Shown here: positions 36,789-45,675 of the stretch, one piece after another | How the letters are laid out: every line of letters starts with the position of its first letter | Numbering within the stretch: position 1 is the stretch's first letter | Assembly (NCBI GenBank): GCA_902782945.1 | Contig: CACZOU010000026.1 | Location: forward strand, 56,310-120,309 | Source: an uncultured Methanobacteriaceae archaeon | GTDB lineage: Archaea; Methanobacteriota; Methanobacteria; Methanobacteriales; Methanobacteriaceae | DNA length: 64,000 nt | Reading direction: 5' to 3' | Position numbers and translations under genes: made by a program | Notes under the pieces: generated by a model | What the model was told of the DNA's origin: nothing | Database searches by the model: none | The model's input: only the letters and a program-made list of their open reading frames with translations

Positions 36789-37907
36789 TTGAAAGTTTTA
36801 CAAACCCCCGTACGTTTTTATCCCTTTATTGGTGGGGTGGAGCAGTATGTTTATTATATTTCCAAAGAATTGGTGAAGTATGATGATTGTGATGTTACAG
36901 TTATTTGTGCAAATGAACCAAATAATGTATCTAAAGAACAGTATAATGACATAAATATTATACGTCTTAAATATTCTGGAAAAATTGCTAATACAAACAT
37001 AACGTTATCACTTCCAAATGTTCTTTACAATGAAGACTTTGACATTATTCATACACATATACCCACACCTTGGAGTAGTGATTGGAGTAACATCATAACC
37101 CGAATAAAAAACAAGCCACTTGTAGTAACATATCATAATGACATAATAGGAACAGGAGTAGCTAACACAATAGCAAATATATACAACAAAACAGCACTAA
37201 AATTCCTATTGAACAAGGCAGACAAGATAATAATTACACAAGATGACTACATACAATCACCACATCTACAAAACTATAAGGATAAGATAGTAACAATACC
37301 TAACGGAGTAGATACAGTACTATTCAAACCTCAGAATACTAAACGTCAAAAACACCAAATATTCTTCCTAAGCGTATTAGACAAATTCCATAAATATAAA
37401 GGATTAGACTACCTTCTAAGAGCATTAGTTAACGTAAAAGTAACAATACCCGATATTAAACTCATAGTAGGAGGAAAAGGAGAACTACTTGAATATTATC
37501 AGGAAAAAGTAGAAGAAATGGGATTAAAAGATAATGTCGAGTTTAAAGGATTTCTAGAAGATGAGGAAGTAATAAATTACTATGCAACATCTGAATTATT
37601 CATATTACCATCAATATCATCTTTACAGGAAGGATTCGGAATAGTAGTACTGGAAGCCCTAGCATGTCAAACCCCCGTTATCAGTACAAATATTGTAGGC
37701 GTTGCAGATGATGTTATTAATACAAATAGTGGTATAATAGTACCACCCAAAGATGTTGACGCTCTAACAGACGCCATAATAGAAATACTATCAAATCCAG
37801 AATTACAAGAAAAAATGGGATATGCAGGAAGAAAACTAGTACAAGAGAAATATGAATGGAAAAAAATTGCCCATGAAATACACAGCTTATATGAGGAGTT
37901 ACTATGA
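36789..37907 (+). CDS. GT4-family glycosyltransferase
   Basis: A 372-residue GT-B glycosyltransferase with a TTG start seven bases after AGGAGAGG. The N-terminus VRFYPFIGGVEQYVYYISKE is the GGVE-type acceptor loop. IIHTHIPTPWSSDW near 84, TIPNGVDTVLF near 170 and LQEGFGIVVLEALACQTPVI near 279-298 complete the GT4 set. It is 4 bp overlapped with the next glycosyltransferase. The codon choice changes visibly within the gene, with T-rich codons in the first 80 codons and A-rich codons after about 37,080, which may reflect recombination between related genes. Confidence 0.88.
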   Translation: MKVLQTPVRFYPFIGGVEQYVYYISKELVKYDDCDVTVICANEPNNVSKEQYNDINIIRLKYSGKIANTNITLSLPNVLYNEDFDIIHTHIPTPWSSDWSNIITRIKNKPLVVTYHNDIIGTGVANTIANIYNKTALKFLLNKADKIIITQDDYIQSPHLQNYKDKIVTIPNGVDTVLFKPQNTKRQKHQIFFLSVLDKFHKYKGLDYLLRALVNVKVTIPDIKLIVGGKGELLEYYQEKVEEMGLKDNVEFKGFLEDEEVINYYATSELFILPSISSLQEGFGIVVLEALACQTPVISTNIVGVADDVINTNSGIIVPPKDVDALTDAIIEILSNPELQEKMGYAGRKLVQEKYEWKKIAHEIHSLYEELL

Positions 37908-39097
37908 AAATATGCTATATAACTAATCTATATCCGCCAACAGTACTGGGTGGAGCAGAGATAGTTGTAGAAAAAACTGCTCTGGAAATGGTTAAAAAGG
38001 GTCATAAGGTTATTGTCATTACCACTAGTCCGGATTATGAAGAACACTTCATAAAACATGAAAATATCCGTATTTATCAGATAAATACTACAAAATTATA
38101 CCCCGTATACAGACAAACAGAGGTTAGTGGTATTAAAAAGCCTTTATGGCATATTTATGACCTTTGGAACAATGATACATTAAACAGGATAGAGAAAATA
38201 CTACAGGATACAGATACTGATATTATTCATATTAACAATTATAAAGGATTATCTTTATCTTGTTTCAAAGCTGGAAAGGATTTAGGTATTCCTGTTGTAT
38301 TTGAATCACATGATTTCTCATTAATATGTCCTAGGGCTAATTTAATACGTGGAAATAACACATTATGTAAAAAAAGAAACCTGATCTGTGATATGTATGT
38401 TGATAAACAACGTAAACTATTATCAGACAATGTGGATTTATTAATATCTCCATCACACTTCATGATAGAAAAATTTAAAGAAAATCAATTCTTTAACAAT
38501 ACACGCTGTGTAAAAATACCTTTAGGTGTAGAATATACTAATCACAAATCAGCCAAGACCTATGATATAATAGATATAACATATATTGGTACACTTGGAA
38601 AACATAAAGGTGTACATACCTTAATTAATGCATTTAAAGAGATACCTAATTCAAATATCAGATTACACATCATAGGTAAAGGTTATGATGAGGAAGAGTT
38701 CAAACAAAGAGCACAGAATGATAAAAGAATCATATTCCATGGCTTTGTAGATAACAATTCCATAACAGAGTATTATGATTCTTCTAATATTGTTATCATT
38801 CCATCAATATGTTATGATAACTCACCACTTGTCATTTATGAAAGTTTTAGTACAGGAACCCCTGTTATTGGCAGTGACATTGGAGGAATACCCGAGCTTA
38901 TCATAGATAACTATAATGGATTATTATTTGAACCAGGAAACAGTGCAGATTTAAAAGATAAAATATTGACTATAATTAATAATAATGTATTACTCAGACG
39001 ATTAGAGGATAATGCTGCTTCAACATTACCAGAAAATTCTATGAAGATAATGACAGACAGAATGATTGAAGAATATAAAAAATTATTAAGGACATGA
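37904..39097 (+). CDS. GT4-family glycosyltransferase
   Basis: A 397-residue GT-B glycosyltransferase. The N-terminal loop YPPTVLGGAEIVVEKTAL is followed by VFESHDFSLICPRANLIRGN near 127-146. The C-terminal half has YIGTLGKHKGVHTLINAF near 227 and YDNSPLVIYESFSTGTPVIG near 305-324, with glutamate EX7E positions. The N-half phrase with HDF...CPR is common in enzymes of capsule loci. GAGGAG lies five bases before its ATG inside the previous gene, so it is translationally coupled. It ends six bases before the best ATG of the DUF2206 gene. Confidence 0.88.
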   Translation: MKICYITNLYPPTVLGGAEIVVEKTALEMVKKGHKVIVITTSPDYEEHFIKHENIRIYQINTTKLYPVYRQTEVSGIKKPLWHIYDLWNNDTLNRIEKILQDTDTDIIHINNYKGLSLSCFKAGKDLGIPVVFESHDFSLICPRANLIRGNNTLCKKRNLICDMYVDKQRKLLSDNVDLLISPSHFMIEKFKENQFFNNTRCVKIPLGVEYTNHKSAKTYDIIDITYIGTLGKHKGVHTLINAFKEIPNSNIRLHIIGKGYDEEEFKQRAQNDKRIIFHGFVDNNSITEYYDSSNIVIIPSICYDNSPLVIYESFSTGTPVIGSDIGGIPELIIDNYNGLLFEPGNSADLKDKILTIINNNVLLRRLEDNAASTLPENSMKIMTDRMIEEYKKLLRT

Positions 39098-39102
39098 ATA
39101 TT

Positions 39103-41493
39103 ATGAAAGTTCGAAACATGTTTACATTAAATGACTGGAAATTTAATGAATTTGCGGCTGTAATTATATTAGTCCAGGTTTTAATGTGGATTGTAGGTAT
39201 AGCTGCCAATAATAGTATTCATATACCTATCTTTAATGATATTATAACATTATTATACATAGGATTCATACCAGGTATAATAATTTTAAGAGACCTTAAG
39301 CTACATGATCTTGGAAACACTTTTACTACTCTGCTTAGTGTTGGTTTGAGTATAATATCTGTGATGTTAATTGGTTTATTCATGAATCAGGTATATCCTT
39401 GGTTTGGAATAGCTCATCCAATAGAGACTATACCATTACTGGTAACATTCACAATATATAACATGGTATTGCTAGTGATATCATACTTTACTGATAGGGA
39501 TTATTATCATGAAAGTAGTTCAAAGTTAAGTTTTGAATTATTAACATCAAATCAATTCCTTTGTATTTGTCTGTTACCCTTAATTGCTATTATAGGTGCA
39601 TATACTTACCAGTACTATGATAATAATAGCATTCAAATATTATTATTACTTTGTATATGTGTTGTAGTTTTAGCTATGGCTTGGGGTTACTTGAAAAAGG
39701 AATATTATCATTTAGCAATCTTCAGTATTGCAATATCTTTATTATATTATAGTGTTTTAATATCTAACCATATATGGGGATATGACATATTCTTCGAGTA
39801 CCAGTTTGCTACATATGTTATAAAGAATGGTATATGGGATTATACATGGCCACACGCCTATAATGCTATGTTAAGTGTTGTGATGTATGCTCCTATATAT
39901 AATAAATTATCTGGAATGACGTTAACATGGATTTTAAAATTCATTTATCCATTTCTATTCTCATTAATAAGTATGGGATTATATAAGATATTTGCAAAAC
40001 ACACAGGAAGTAAAGTGGCATTCCTCGCAGCATTCTTCTTCATAGCCTACAATGGGTTTTCATATGGTTGGATGGTGCAAATGGCACGTCAGCAAATCGC
40101 TGAAATATTCCTTGTGCTTCTAGTATGGCTGATGATAGATAGACAAATTCCACAAAACAAGCGTAAACTATTATACCTCTTGTTTGGTGTTGGATTGATT
40201 CTATCACATTACAGTATTACATACCTATTCATGTTCATGTTACTTACTACTATCATAACATTAACATTACTACATAGCAGTTTTGGTAATATACTAAACA
40301 CTATCTTGATTAAATGTGGAGCTCAACGTAAATACTTTGGTAAATATTTCAAAACAAAGGATCAGACAATAAGTTTACCCTTGTCATTGTTTTTCATTGG
40401 ATTTATCATAGTGTATTATTCTCTTACCGCAGACAGTAAGCCAATAGCTTCTTTATTTGATGCTTTAAAGATAGTTAGTGGTAATGTTAAAACATTAACC
40501 GTCTCAGGTGCTGTCCATCCTATGCTTCTATTAGCAGGTATTGGGTTAGTTATCATAATAGCAGTTGTTGGATATAAAATATTTAAGAAAATATCCAAGG
40601 ATATTGACCCAGAGGATATAACATCATATCCTAGAATACATGATAGCATTGTTAAATTAACTAATATGAGTCTTAGAAGAAAACAGGGCATAATTGTATT
40701 AATCACTGTGCTTGTGATTCTTCATATTTGGTGGCCATTCAGATTCATGAATATTGTTAGCATTAATGCTCAGAGAGTAATTCTCTTATCAGTATACTTC
40801 ATTATTGTAGGATTTGTAATGAATCTTATAAAACCTAAGTATTATCATTTCACAAGAGAATATAATGCATTTGCAGTATTTAACATGGTTATACTTGCAT
40901 GTGGATTATTCATACCATCATTCAGAGGTCAGCTTAGTCTACAGAGAATTTATGAGGTAACATTTGTGGTTCTTGCACCATTCTGTGTAATAGGATTATA
41001 TTACATATGTAACTCTGCAATAGGATTCATTAAATCAATGAGCTTAGAACAAAGGAATAAAAACATATTTAAAGTCATAGGATTATTTATGGTAGTATTC
41101 TTCATATTGAACACTGGTTTAATAGATTTAGAATTAGGACAAAGCTCTACACTACCATTAGATAGCTCAATTGATGCTCCAATATTTAGTCAAGGTGAAT
41201 ATGCAGGAGTAGCATGGTTTAGAGATTACCGGGTGAATGACAATGACACAGTATTCTCTGATGCATTTAGTAATATACTATTATACTGGCTTAATGATAT
41301 TAGAACAACAAATCCTAAGAATATGTCGGATATGCAGCCAGGTAGTTACCTGTTCCTGCGAGATCATAATATTAAACATTCAACATTCCTCTATGGTAAT
41401 GGAGAATACATACCAATTGATGAAGGACTTGTAAAGTCAAGTAAAATATATGATAATGGAGATTCACAGATATATAAACGAGTAATACCATAA
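39103..41493 (+). CDS. Large polytopic membrane protein, DUF2206-like
   Basis: A 796-residue membrane protein with roughly 16 hydrophobic helices in the first 660 residues and a soluble C-terminal domain of about 120 residues outside. The loop IWGYDIFFEYQFATYVI near 225, with acidic residues, and the long helical bundle recall GT-C glycosyltransferases and oligosaccharyltransferases, which use lipid-linked sugars. I recognise it as DUF2206-like; no activity is established. It is the only candidate here for a Wzy-like polymerase or for transfer of the finished glycan. I chose ATG 39103 because AAGGA lies ten bases upstream; ATG 39094 is too close to that site. Confidence 0.7.
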   Translation: MKVRNMFTLNDWKFNEFAAVIILVQVLMWIVGIAANNSIHIPIFNDIITLLYIGFIPGIIILRDLKLHDLGNTFTTLLSVGLSIISVMLIGLFMNQVYPWFGIAHPIETIPLLVTFTIYNMVLLVISYFTDRDYYHESSSKLSFELLTSNQFLCICLLPLIAIIGAYTYQYYDNNSIQILLLLCICVVVLAMAWGYLKKEYYHLAIFSIAISLLYYSVLISNHIWGYDIFFEYQFATYVIKNGIWDYTWPHAYNAMLSVVMYAPIYNKLSGMTLTWILKFIYPFLFSLISMGLYKIFAKHTGSKVAFLAAFFFIAYNGFSYGWMVQMARQQIAEIFLVLLVWLMIDRQIPQNKRKLLYLLFGVGLILSHYSITYLFMFMLLTTIITLTLLHSSFGNILNTILIKCGAQRKYFGKYFKTKDQTISLPLSLFFIGFIIVYYSLTADSKPIASLFDALKIVSGNVKTLTVSGAVHPMLLLAGIGLVIIIAVVGYKIFKKISKDIDPEDITSYPRIHDSIVKLTNMSLRRKQGIIVLITVLVILHIWWPFRFMNIVSINAQRVILLSVYFIIVGFVMNLIKPKYYHFTREYNAFAVFNMVILACGLFIPSFRGQLSLQRIYEVTFVVLAPFCVIGLYYICNSAIGFIKSMSLEQRNKNIFKVIGLFMVVFFILNTGLIDLELGQSSTLPLDSSIDAPIFSQGEYAGVAWFRDYRVNDNDTVFSDAFSNILLYWLNDIRTTNPKNMSDMQPGSYLFLRDHNIKHSTFLYGNGEYIPIDEGLVKSSKIYDNGDSQIYKRVIP

Positions 41494-41508
41494 ATGGAGA
41501 TATTAACT

Positions 41509-42627
41509 ATGTCACACAAGACAAAAATACTATTTACGCATAATACAGCGATGTGGTACAGGCTACCTTTCTTCAAGAAAGTATCCGAAATCTATGATTT
41601 AGATTTGGTGTTCACACACATTAATGTTATAAAAGACATCTATGACAACAATATAAACAATGAAATAGAAGGTCTTGAAGGTGTGAATTATACCATACTA
41701 CCTAATACTCATGGATTTTGTAAGGGACTTTTTAAAAAAGCAGGAGGAAATTATGATGTAGTAGTTGGAGGAAGCTGGGACACTGCTCAGGAACTTATTG
41801 AAACAATTATGTTACATCTGATGACCCGGATAAAAAATAAACCATTCATAATATGGCGTGAAGATTGGGATTGGGAAAGAGAAAACACTTTCAAAGAAAA
41901 GATATTAAATCGTGTTATAAAGTATATAACAACCCACTCCGACGCTATACTTGTACCTGGAACACTTCATAAAGAATACTTCACCAAACTCGGTGTATTA
42001 TCAGATAATATTCATATAATGCCTAATGTAAGTAATATTTCTGGATATGATGAGAACATTAAAAGAAGTCATGATAATAAAAAAATATTATATGTTGGAC
42101 GTCTTATTCCACGTAAAGGTGTAGATTATCTAATTAAGGCATATTCTAAATTAAAAAGACAAATAAATAATATTGAATTAATTATTATTGGTTCTGGCCC
42201 AGAAGAAGATACTTTAAAAGAATATGTGCGTGATAATAACATAGATAATGTTACATTTACTGGTAAAATAGATAATAACCAATTGAAGAGTTATTATCAA
42301 CAGAGCAATCTTGTTGTTATACCTTCTATTAATGAGGGTATGGGTGATCCATGGGTTTTCGTATTAAATGAAGCAATGTATTATGGTAATCCAGTAATTG
42401 CTACAACTGCTGTTGGAGCAGCCCCGGATATGATAAAAGATAATGGATTTATTGTTCCAGAAAGAAATAGTGATGAATTATATTCAGCAATGTATCAAAT
42501 TATTAGTGATGACACTACAGAGGAAATAATGGGTAAGAATTCTAGAATAATTATTGAAAATAAGTTTCAGTATTCTAACATGGTCAATGCATTTACTGAA
42601 ACAATAGAATCTGTAATAAATAAATAA
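41509..42627 (+). CDS. GT4-family glycosyltransferase
   Basis: A 372-residue GT-B glycosyltransferase. Its N-terminal domain (LFTHNTAMWYRLPFFKKVSE) is the type seen in enzymes acting on lipid-linked intermediates. Next come WREDWDWERENTF near 119-131, HIMPNVSNI near 169, YVGRLIPRKGVDYLIKAYSK near 191, and NEGMGDPWVFVLNEAMYYG near 271-289 with the acidic donor site. I start at ATG 41509 because GGAG (41496-41499) lies nine bases upstream; the ATG at 41494 overlaps that site and directly abuts the previous stop. It ends the plus-strand run; the genes beyond it are on the other strand. Confidence 0.85.
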   Translation: MSHKTKILFTHNTAMWYRLPFFKKVSEIYDLDLVFTHINVIKDIYDNNINNEIEGLEGVNYTILPNTHGFCKGLFKKAGGNYDVVVGGSWDTAQELIETIMLHLMTRIKNKPFIIWREDWDWERENTFKEKILNRVIKYITTHSDAILVPGTLHKEYFTKLGVLSDNIHIMPNVSNISGYDENIKRSHDNKKILYVGRLIPRKGVDYLIKAYSKLKRQINNIELIIIGSGPEEDTLKEYVRDNNIDNVTFTGKIDNNQLKSYYQQSNLVVIPSINEGMGDPWVFVLNEAMYYGNPVIATTAVGAAPDMIKDNGFIVPERNSDELYSAMYQIISDDTTEEIMGKNSRIIIENKFQYSNMVNAFTETIESVINK

Positions 42628-42718
42628 TTATATTTTATAAAATTAGGATTAAATTCCTAATAATTAACTATTTTTATAAAAAAAAGAAGAAAAAATGAAA
42701 AATACTTTTTCTTGAGTT

Positions 42719-44503
42719 TTAACTAATGTATTTTATTAATGCAGTTACTATTTGTGACGCACTAGTATAATACATATAGTCGTATCCATGGTTTTTAAGA
42801 TATGTATCCGGATTTGCTATACCTTTAAAACTACTTGGACTATAGTTATCATCGTGTGCTCTTTCAAGCCAACTTAATCCAGTAATATTTTTAGCAGTAT
42901 TAGCATTGAATGCAAAGAAGACTAACCGATTAGCTTTTGTTCTCATATAGCTTCTTGTACATACATCATATATTACTCCAGCATCAGCTCCACCAAATAA
43001 TGATAATTGAACTGCATTATCTGGTAATGAACCAGACCATATTGCAGTATTATGTGTATTCGGACCAATGCCTAAAGTATATACTTTAAATCCTTTAGCT
43101 TCAAGTAATGATTTTATCTGCTTTACAAATGCCTTATCCTTAGTGTTTGAATATATATTATCTGATGAAATATATATTGCTCTAGCCGTTACAACTGTTG
43201 GATGTATTGAATTCCAATTATATACCTTTGTTGTTGCAGGCAAGTATGAAGTCGTAGATACATCTAATATCTTACTATAAGAGTAAATAATATTATAATA
43301 TCCAAATTTCTTTCCATTTACTGTGACATATGTAGGCGGACGATTATTATTTTTATAAAATGTTAACACTGAATTTCCTACAGTTATCATCTGTGATAAA
43401 TACAATGTTGTTGTAGACATTGTATCAGTCTGTGATGATATTGAATTATAATTCTGGTATGCAACCTTACTTGAGCTTTTCTTGTTTTTAACATTATTAA
43501 CCATATTTATCATTATTGGTAAGAAATCTTCAATTCCCATTGTAGTACTTCCTACCGTTACTGTTTTAATCATATGGTTAGATTCTAGTTGATTTCTAAC
43601 ATATACTGCAGCATTTTTAACCTGTGAGTATGTGAAAGAGACAGAAGTAACCTTTAATGTCCCTGAGCCAGTTGTTGATTGATATTTATTATTACCTGAA
43701 TATGTTGCAGTTATTTTATATGATTTTGCACCCAATGATTTAGTACTGTATGTATAATATGCTTTACCATTACTTACAGTTCCATAACCTACTGTTTTAC
43801 CATTAATCTTAAATGCTACTTTTCCACCAGTAATATAAGCATTAGTTTGGCTATTGACGATTGTAGCTACTAGTTGTACTGATGATCCAGCATTAACAGA
43901 TTTATTACTTACACTCATCGAAGATGCTTGTTTTATTACTTTAAGATAACCTGTATTTCTACTACTTGTTATTGTGGAATTACCACCATATACTGCAGAT
44001 ATGGTATATGTTTTAACACTTAATGATTTTGAGTTGTAAGTATAGTAAGCTTTTCCATTGGATACTGTTGTAGAACCAACTGTTTTACCATTTACCTTAA
44101 ATACTACTTTTCCACTTTTAGCATAACTATTCAATGTTTTATCAGCAACGGTTGCTACTAAAGTCACACTATTACCGTATTTTATTGTTTTGTTTGTCAC
44201 TGTAATTGTTGAAGTGTGTTTAGTGGATGTAGTTCGTGTTGATTGTTTTACTGATTTATTCGTTGTTTTTTGAATACTTGAAGTATTTTTCTTAGTTACT
44301 GTAGAATTTGACTGTGAGCTCACATGATTATCCGGTTCTGCAGCTATATTTGATGATATACTCTGAGTATCCGCTGTACTTGAAGATAATGATTGACTAT
44401 TACCTGTTGTTAAGGCAGATGTTTGATTATTATCCTCTGCAGATACTGCAGATATACCTATTAATACTATTGTCAGTAGTACTAAGATAAGTACTTTCTT
44501 AAT
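42719..44503 (-). CDS. Secreted surface protein with Ig-like and pseudomurein-binding repeats
   Basis: A 594-residue exported protein. The first residues form a clear signal peptide (KKVLILVLLTIVLIGISAVSA) ending near residue 22. A serine/threonine/asparagine-rich stretch follows, then two bacterial Ig-like repeats (about 98-190 and 191-285, each with GKV-F-K-I/VNGKTVG and the YY-TY-KSL pattern). Two pseudomurein-binding repeats lie at about 290-340 and 365-415 (the second reads NNRPPTYVTVNGKK), and a C-terminal domain of about 170 residues follows. It is anchored to the cell wall non-covalently. There is no ATG, GTG or TTG in frame upstream of the signal peptide; the likely start is ATT at 44501-44503, eight bases after AGGAG. 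Confidence 0.85.
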   Translation of the reverse strand: MKKVLILVLLTIVLIGISAVSAEDNNQTSALTTGNSQSLSSSTADTQSISSNIAAEPDNHVSSQSNSTVTKKNTSSIQKTTNKSVKQSTRTTSTKHTSTITVTNKTIKYGNSVTLVATVADKTLNSYAKSGKVVFKVNGKTVGSTTVSNGKAYYTYNSKSLSVKTYTISAVYGGNSTITSSRNTGYLKVIKQASSMSVSNKSVNAGSSVQLVATIVNSQTNAYITGGKVAFKINGKTVGYGTVSNGKAYYTYSTKSLGAKSYKITATYSGNNKYQSTTGSGTLKVTSVSFTYSQVKNAAVYVRNQLESNHMIKTVTVGSTTMGIEDFLPIMINMVNNVKNKKSSSKVAYQNYNSISSQTDTMSTTTLYLSQMITVGNSVLTFYKNNNRPPTYVTVNGKKFGYYNIIYSYSKILDVSTTSYLPATTKVYNWNSIHPTVVTARAIYISSDNIYSNTKDKAFVKQIKSLLEAKGFKVYTLGIGPNTHNTAIWSGSLPDNAVQLSLFGGADAGVIYDVCTRSYMRTKANRLVFFAFNANTAKNITGLSWLERAHDDNYSPSSFKGIANPDTYLKNHGYDYMYYTSASQIVTALIKYIS

Positions 44504-44511
44504 CTTAACAA

Positions 44512-44516
44512 CTCCT
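44512..44516 (-). promoter_or_regulatory. Shine-Dalgarno site serving an apparent ATT start
   Basis: On the minus strand AGGAG is followed by eight bases and then ATT AAG AAA, the first codons of the signal peptide of the pseudomurein-binding protein. The in-frame stop TAG is at 44528-44530, so no other start is available in the frame. Confidence 0.55.
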
Positions 44517-44701
44517 ATTAAAATTATCTATTATATTCATTTCAAAGATAATTTATTTTATTGTAAAATAATTAACATGACTCCATATGAAGTATGTAAT
44601 ACTATTTTTATTCAACAATACTATTAAAATTATATCCTAAAAAATAGATTTTTAAAGCAATTTACGTCTACTAAAAAGAGAATGAATGAAAAGAAGAGTT
44701 A

Positions 44702-45673
44702 TTAGAATTTATTAATAATCGCCCTGACATACAATTTAAATATCTGACCGATATATCTTGGTAAATCCTTATAATAATTTTTATTATATTTTTTAATAAA
44801 TTGTAGGTTAGTTTTCACATGATTATATTCTGTATGAAATGTAGAACTTTTATGTCTAGACATTCCAACTTTATGCCATATGATAGAATCCATAACAGAT
44901 ACTATGCGATAGCCTTCCTTTCTTACGGTGACTGCTAAATCAACATCTTCACATCCGAAGAAGAAACTAGTGTCTAAATAACCTTCAGGTATTGCTTCGC
45001 TTTTAATTAACAAACCTGCACCAGAAACCCAATCACAATCTATCACATTCTTTGATAAATCATAACTATCTTCTTCCATTATACTATGATGGCCCGGATA
45101 ATGTTTTAAATCTACTACATTTCCTATACACCATACATTATTGTGTGATTGATTATATTCATAATAATAGAATTTAGGACCTACAATACCTATATTATCA
45201 TCTGTTAGTGCTACATCAATCATGTTAATAAGAAAATCAGGGTCTACTATTGTATCATTATTCAATAGTAACACATAATCGGGTTTATCGTATTTTAGTG
45301 TGTAATCCATTGCTATGTTATTACCCTTTGCAAAACCATAGTTTTCAAAGTTCTTAATGAGTAATAATTTTTTTTGATCTTCTGTTGAGGTATAATCAAC
45401 AGCATGGTCTAATTCATCTTCTGCTAATTCTATCAATTCAATTGGCTTATTTTCTTCATGAAACATTGTATATTCTGTTTCAAATTTAATATTACCCTTA
45501 GCATATTGCTCTATTTTATCTATGGAATCGTTAGTTGAATGATTATCTACCACTATAACATTATAATTTGGATAATTAATTTGATATAATGATTCTAGTG
45601 CTTCTAATGTATCCTTATAACCATTCCAATTTAGTAAAATTATTGATACCAAGGGCTTTGTCGACTTAGTCAT
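44702..45673 (-). CDS. GT2-family glycosyltransferase (rhamnosyltransferase-like)
   Basis: A 323-residue GT-A glycosyltransferase. It starts VSIILLNWNGYKDTLEALES, with VVDNHSTND near 40; YGFAKGNNIAMDYTL and the metal-binding LLLNNDTIVDPDF follow near 112-150, and WVSGAGLLIKSEA and FFGCEDVDLAVTVRKEGY complete the pattern of inverting WbbL-like enzymes. Compared with relatives there is an acidic insertion of about 35 residues before the NFENYGFAKGNN block. The paralogue at 47 kb has the same architecture without it. It is downstream of a GT4 gene (2 bp gap) in a minus-strand operon. Sugar specificity is unknown. Confidence 0.85.
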   Translation of the reverse strand: MTKSTKPLVSIILLNWNGYKDTLEALESLYQINYPNYNVIVVDNHSTNDSIDKIEQYAKGNIKFETEYTMFHEENKPIELIELAEDELDHAVDYTSTEDQKKLLLIKNFENYGFAKGNNIAMDYTLKYDKPDYVLLLNNDTIVDPDFLINMIDVALTDDNIGIVGPKFYYYEYNQSHNNVWCIGNVVDLKHYPGHHSIMEEDSYDLSKNVIDCDWVSGAGLLIKSEAIPEGYLDTSFFFGCEDVDLAVTVRKEGYRIVSVMDSIIWHKVGMSRHKSSTFHTEYNHVKTNLQFIKKYNKNYYKDLPRYIGQIFKLYVRAIINKF

Positions 45674-45675
45674 TT

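Noticed and set aside
42719..44503. CRISPR-like or tandem DNA repeat suggested by repeated phrases
   Set aside because: The repetition is at protein level (two Ig-like domains and two pseudomurein-binding repeats); the DNA copies are too diverged and too long-spaced for a CRISPR array.
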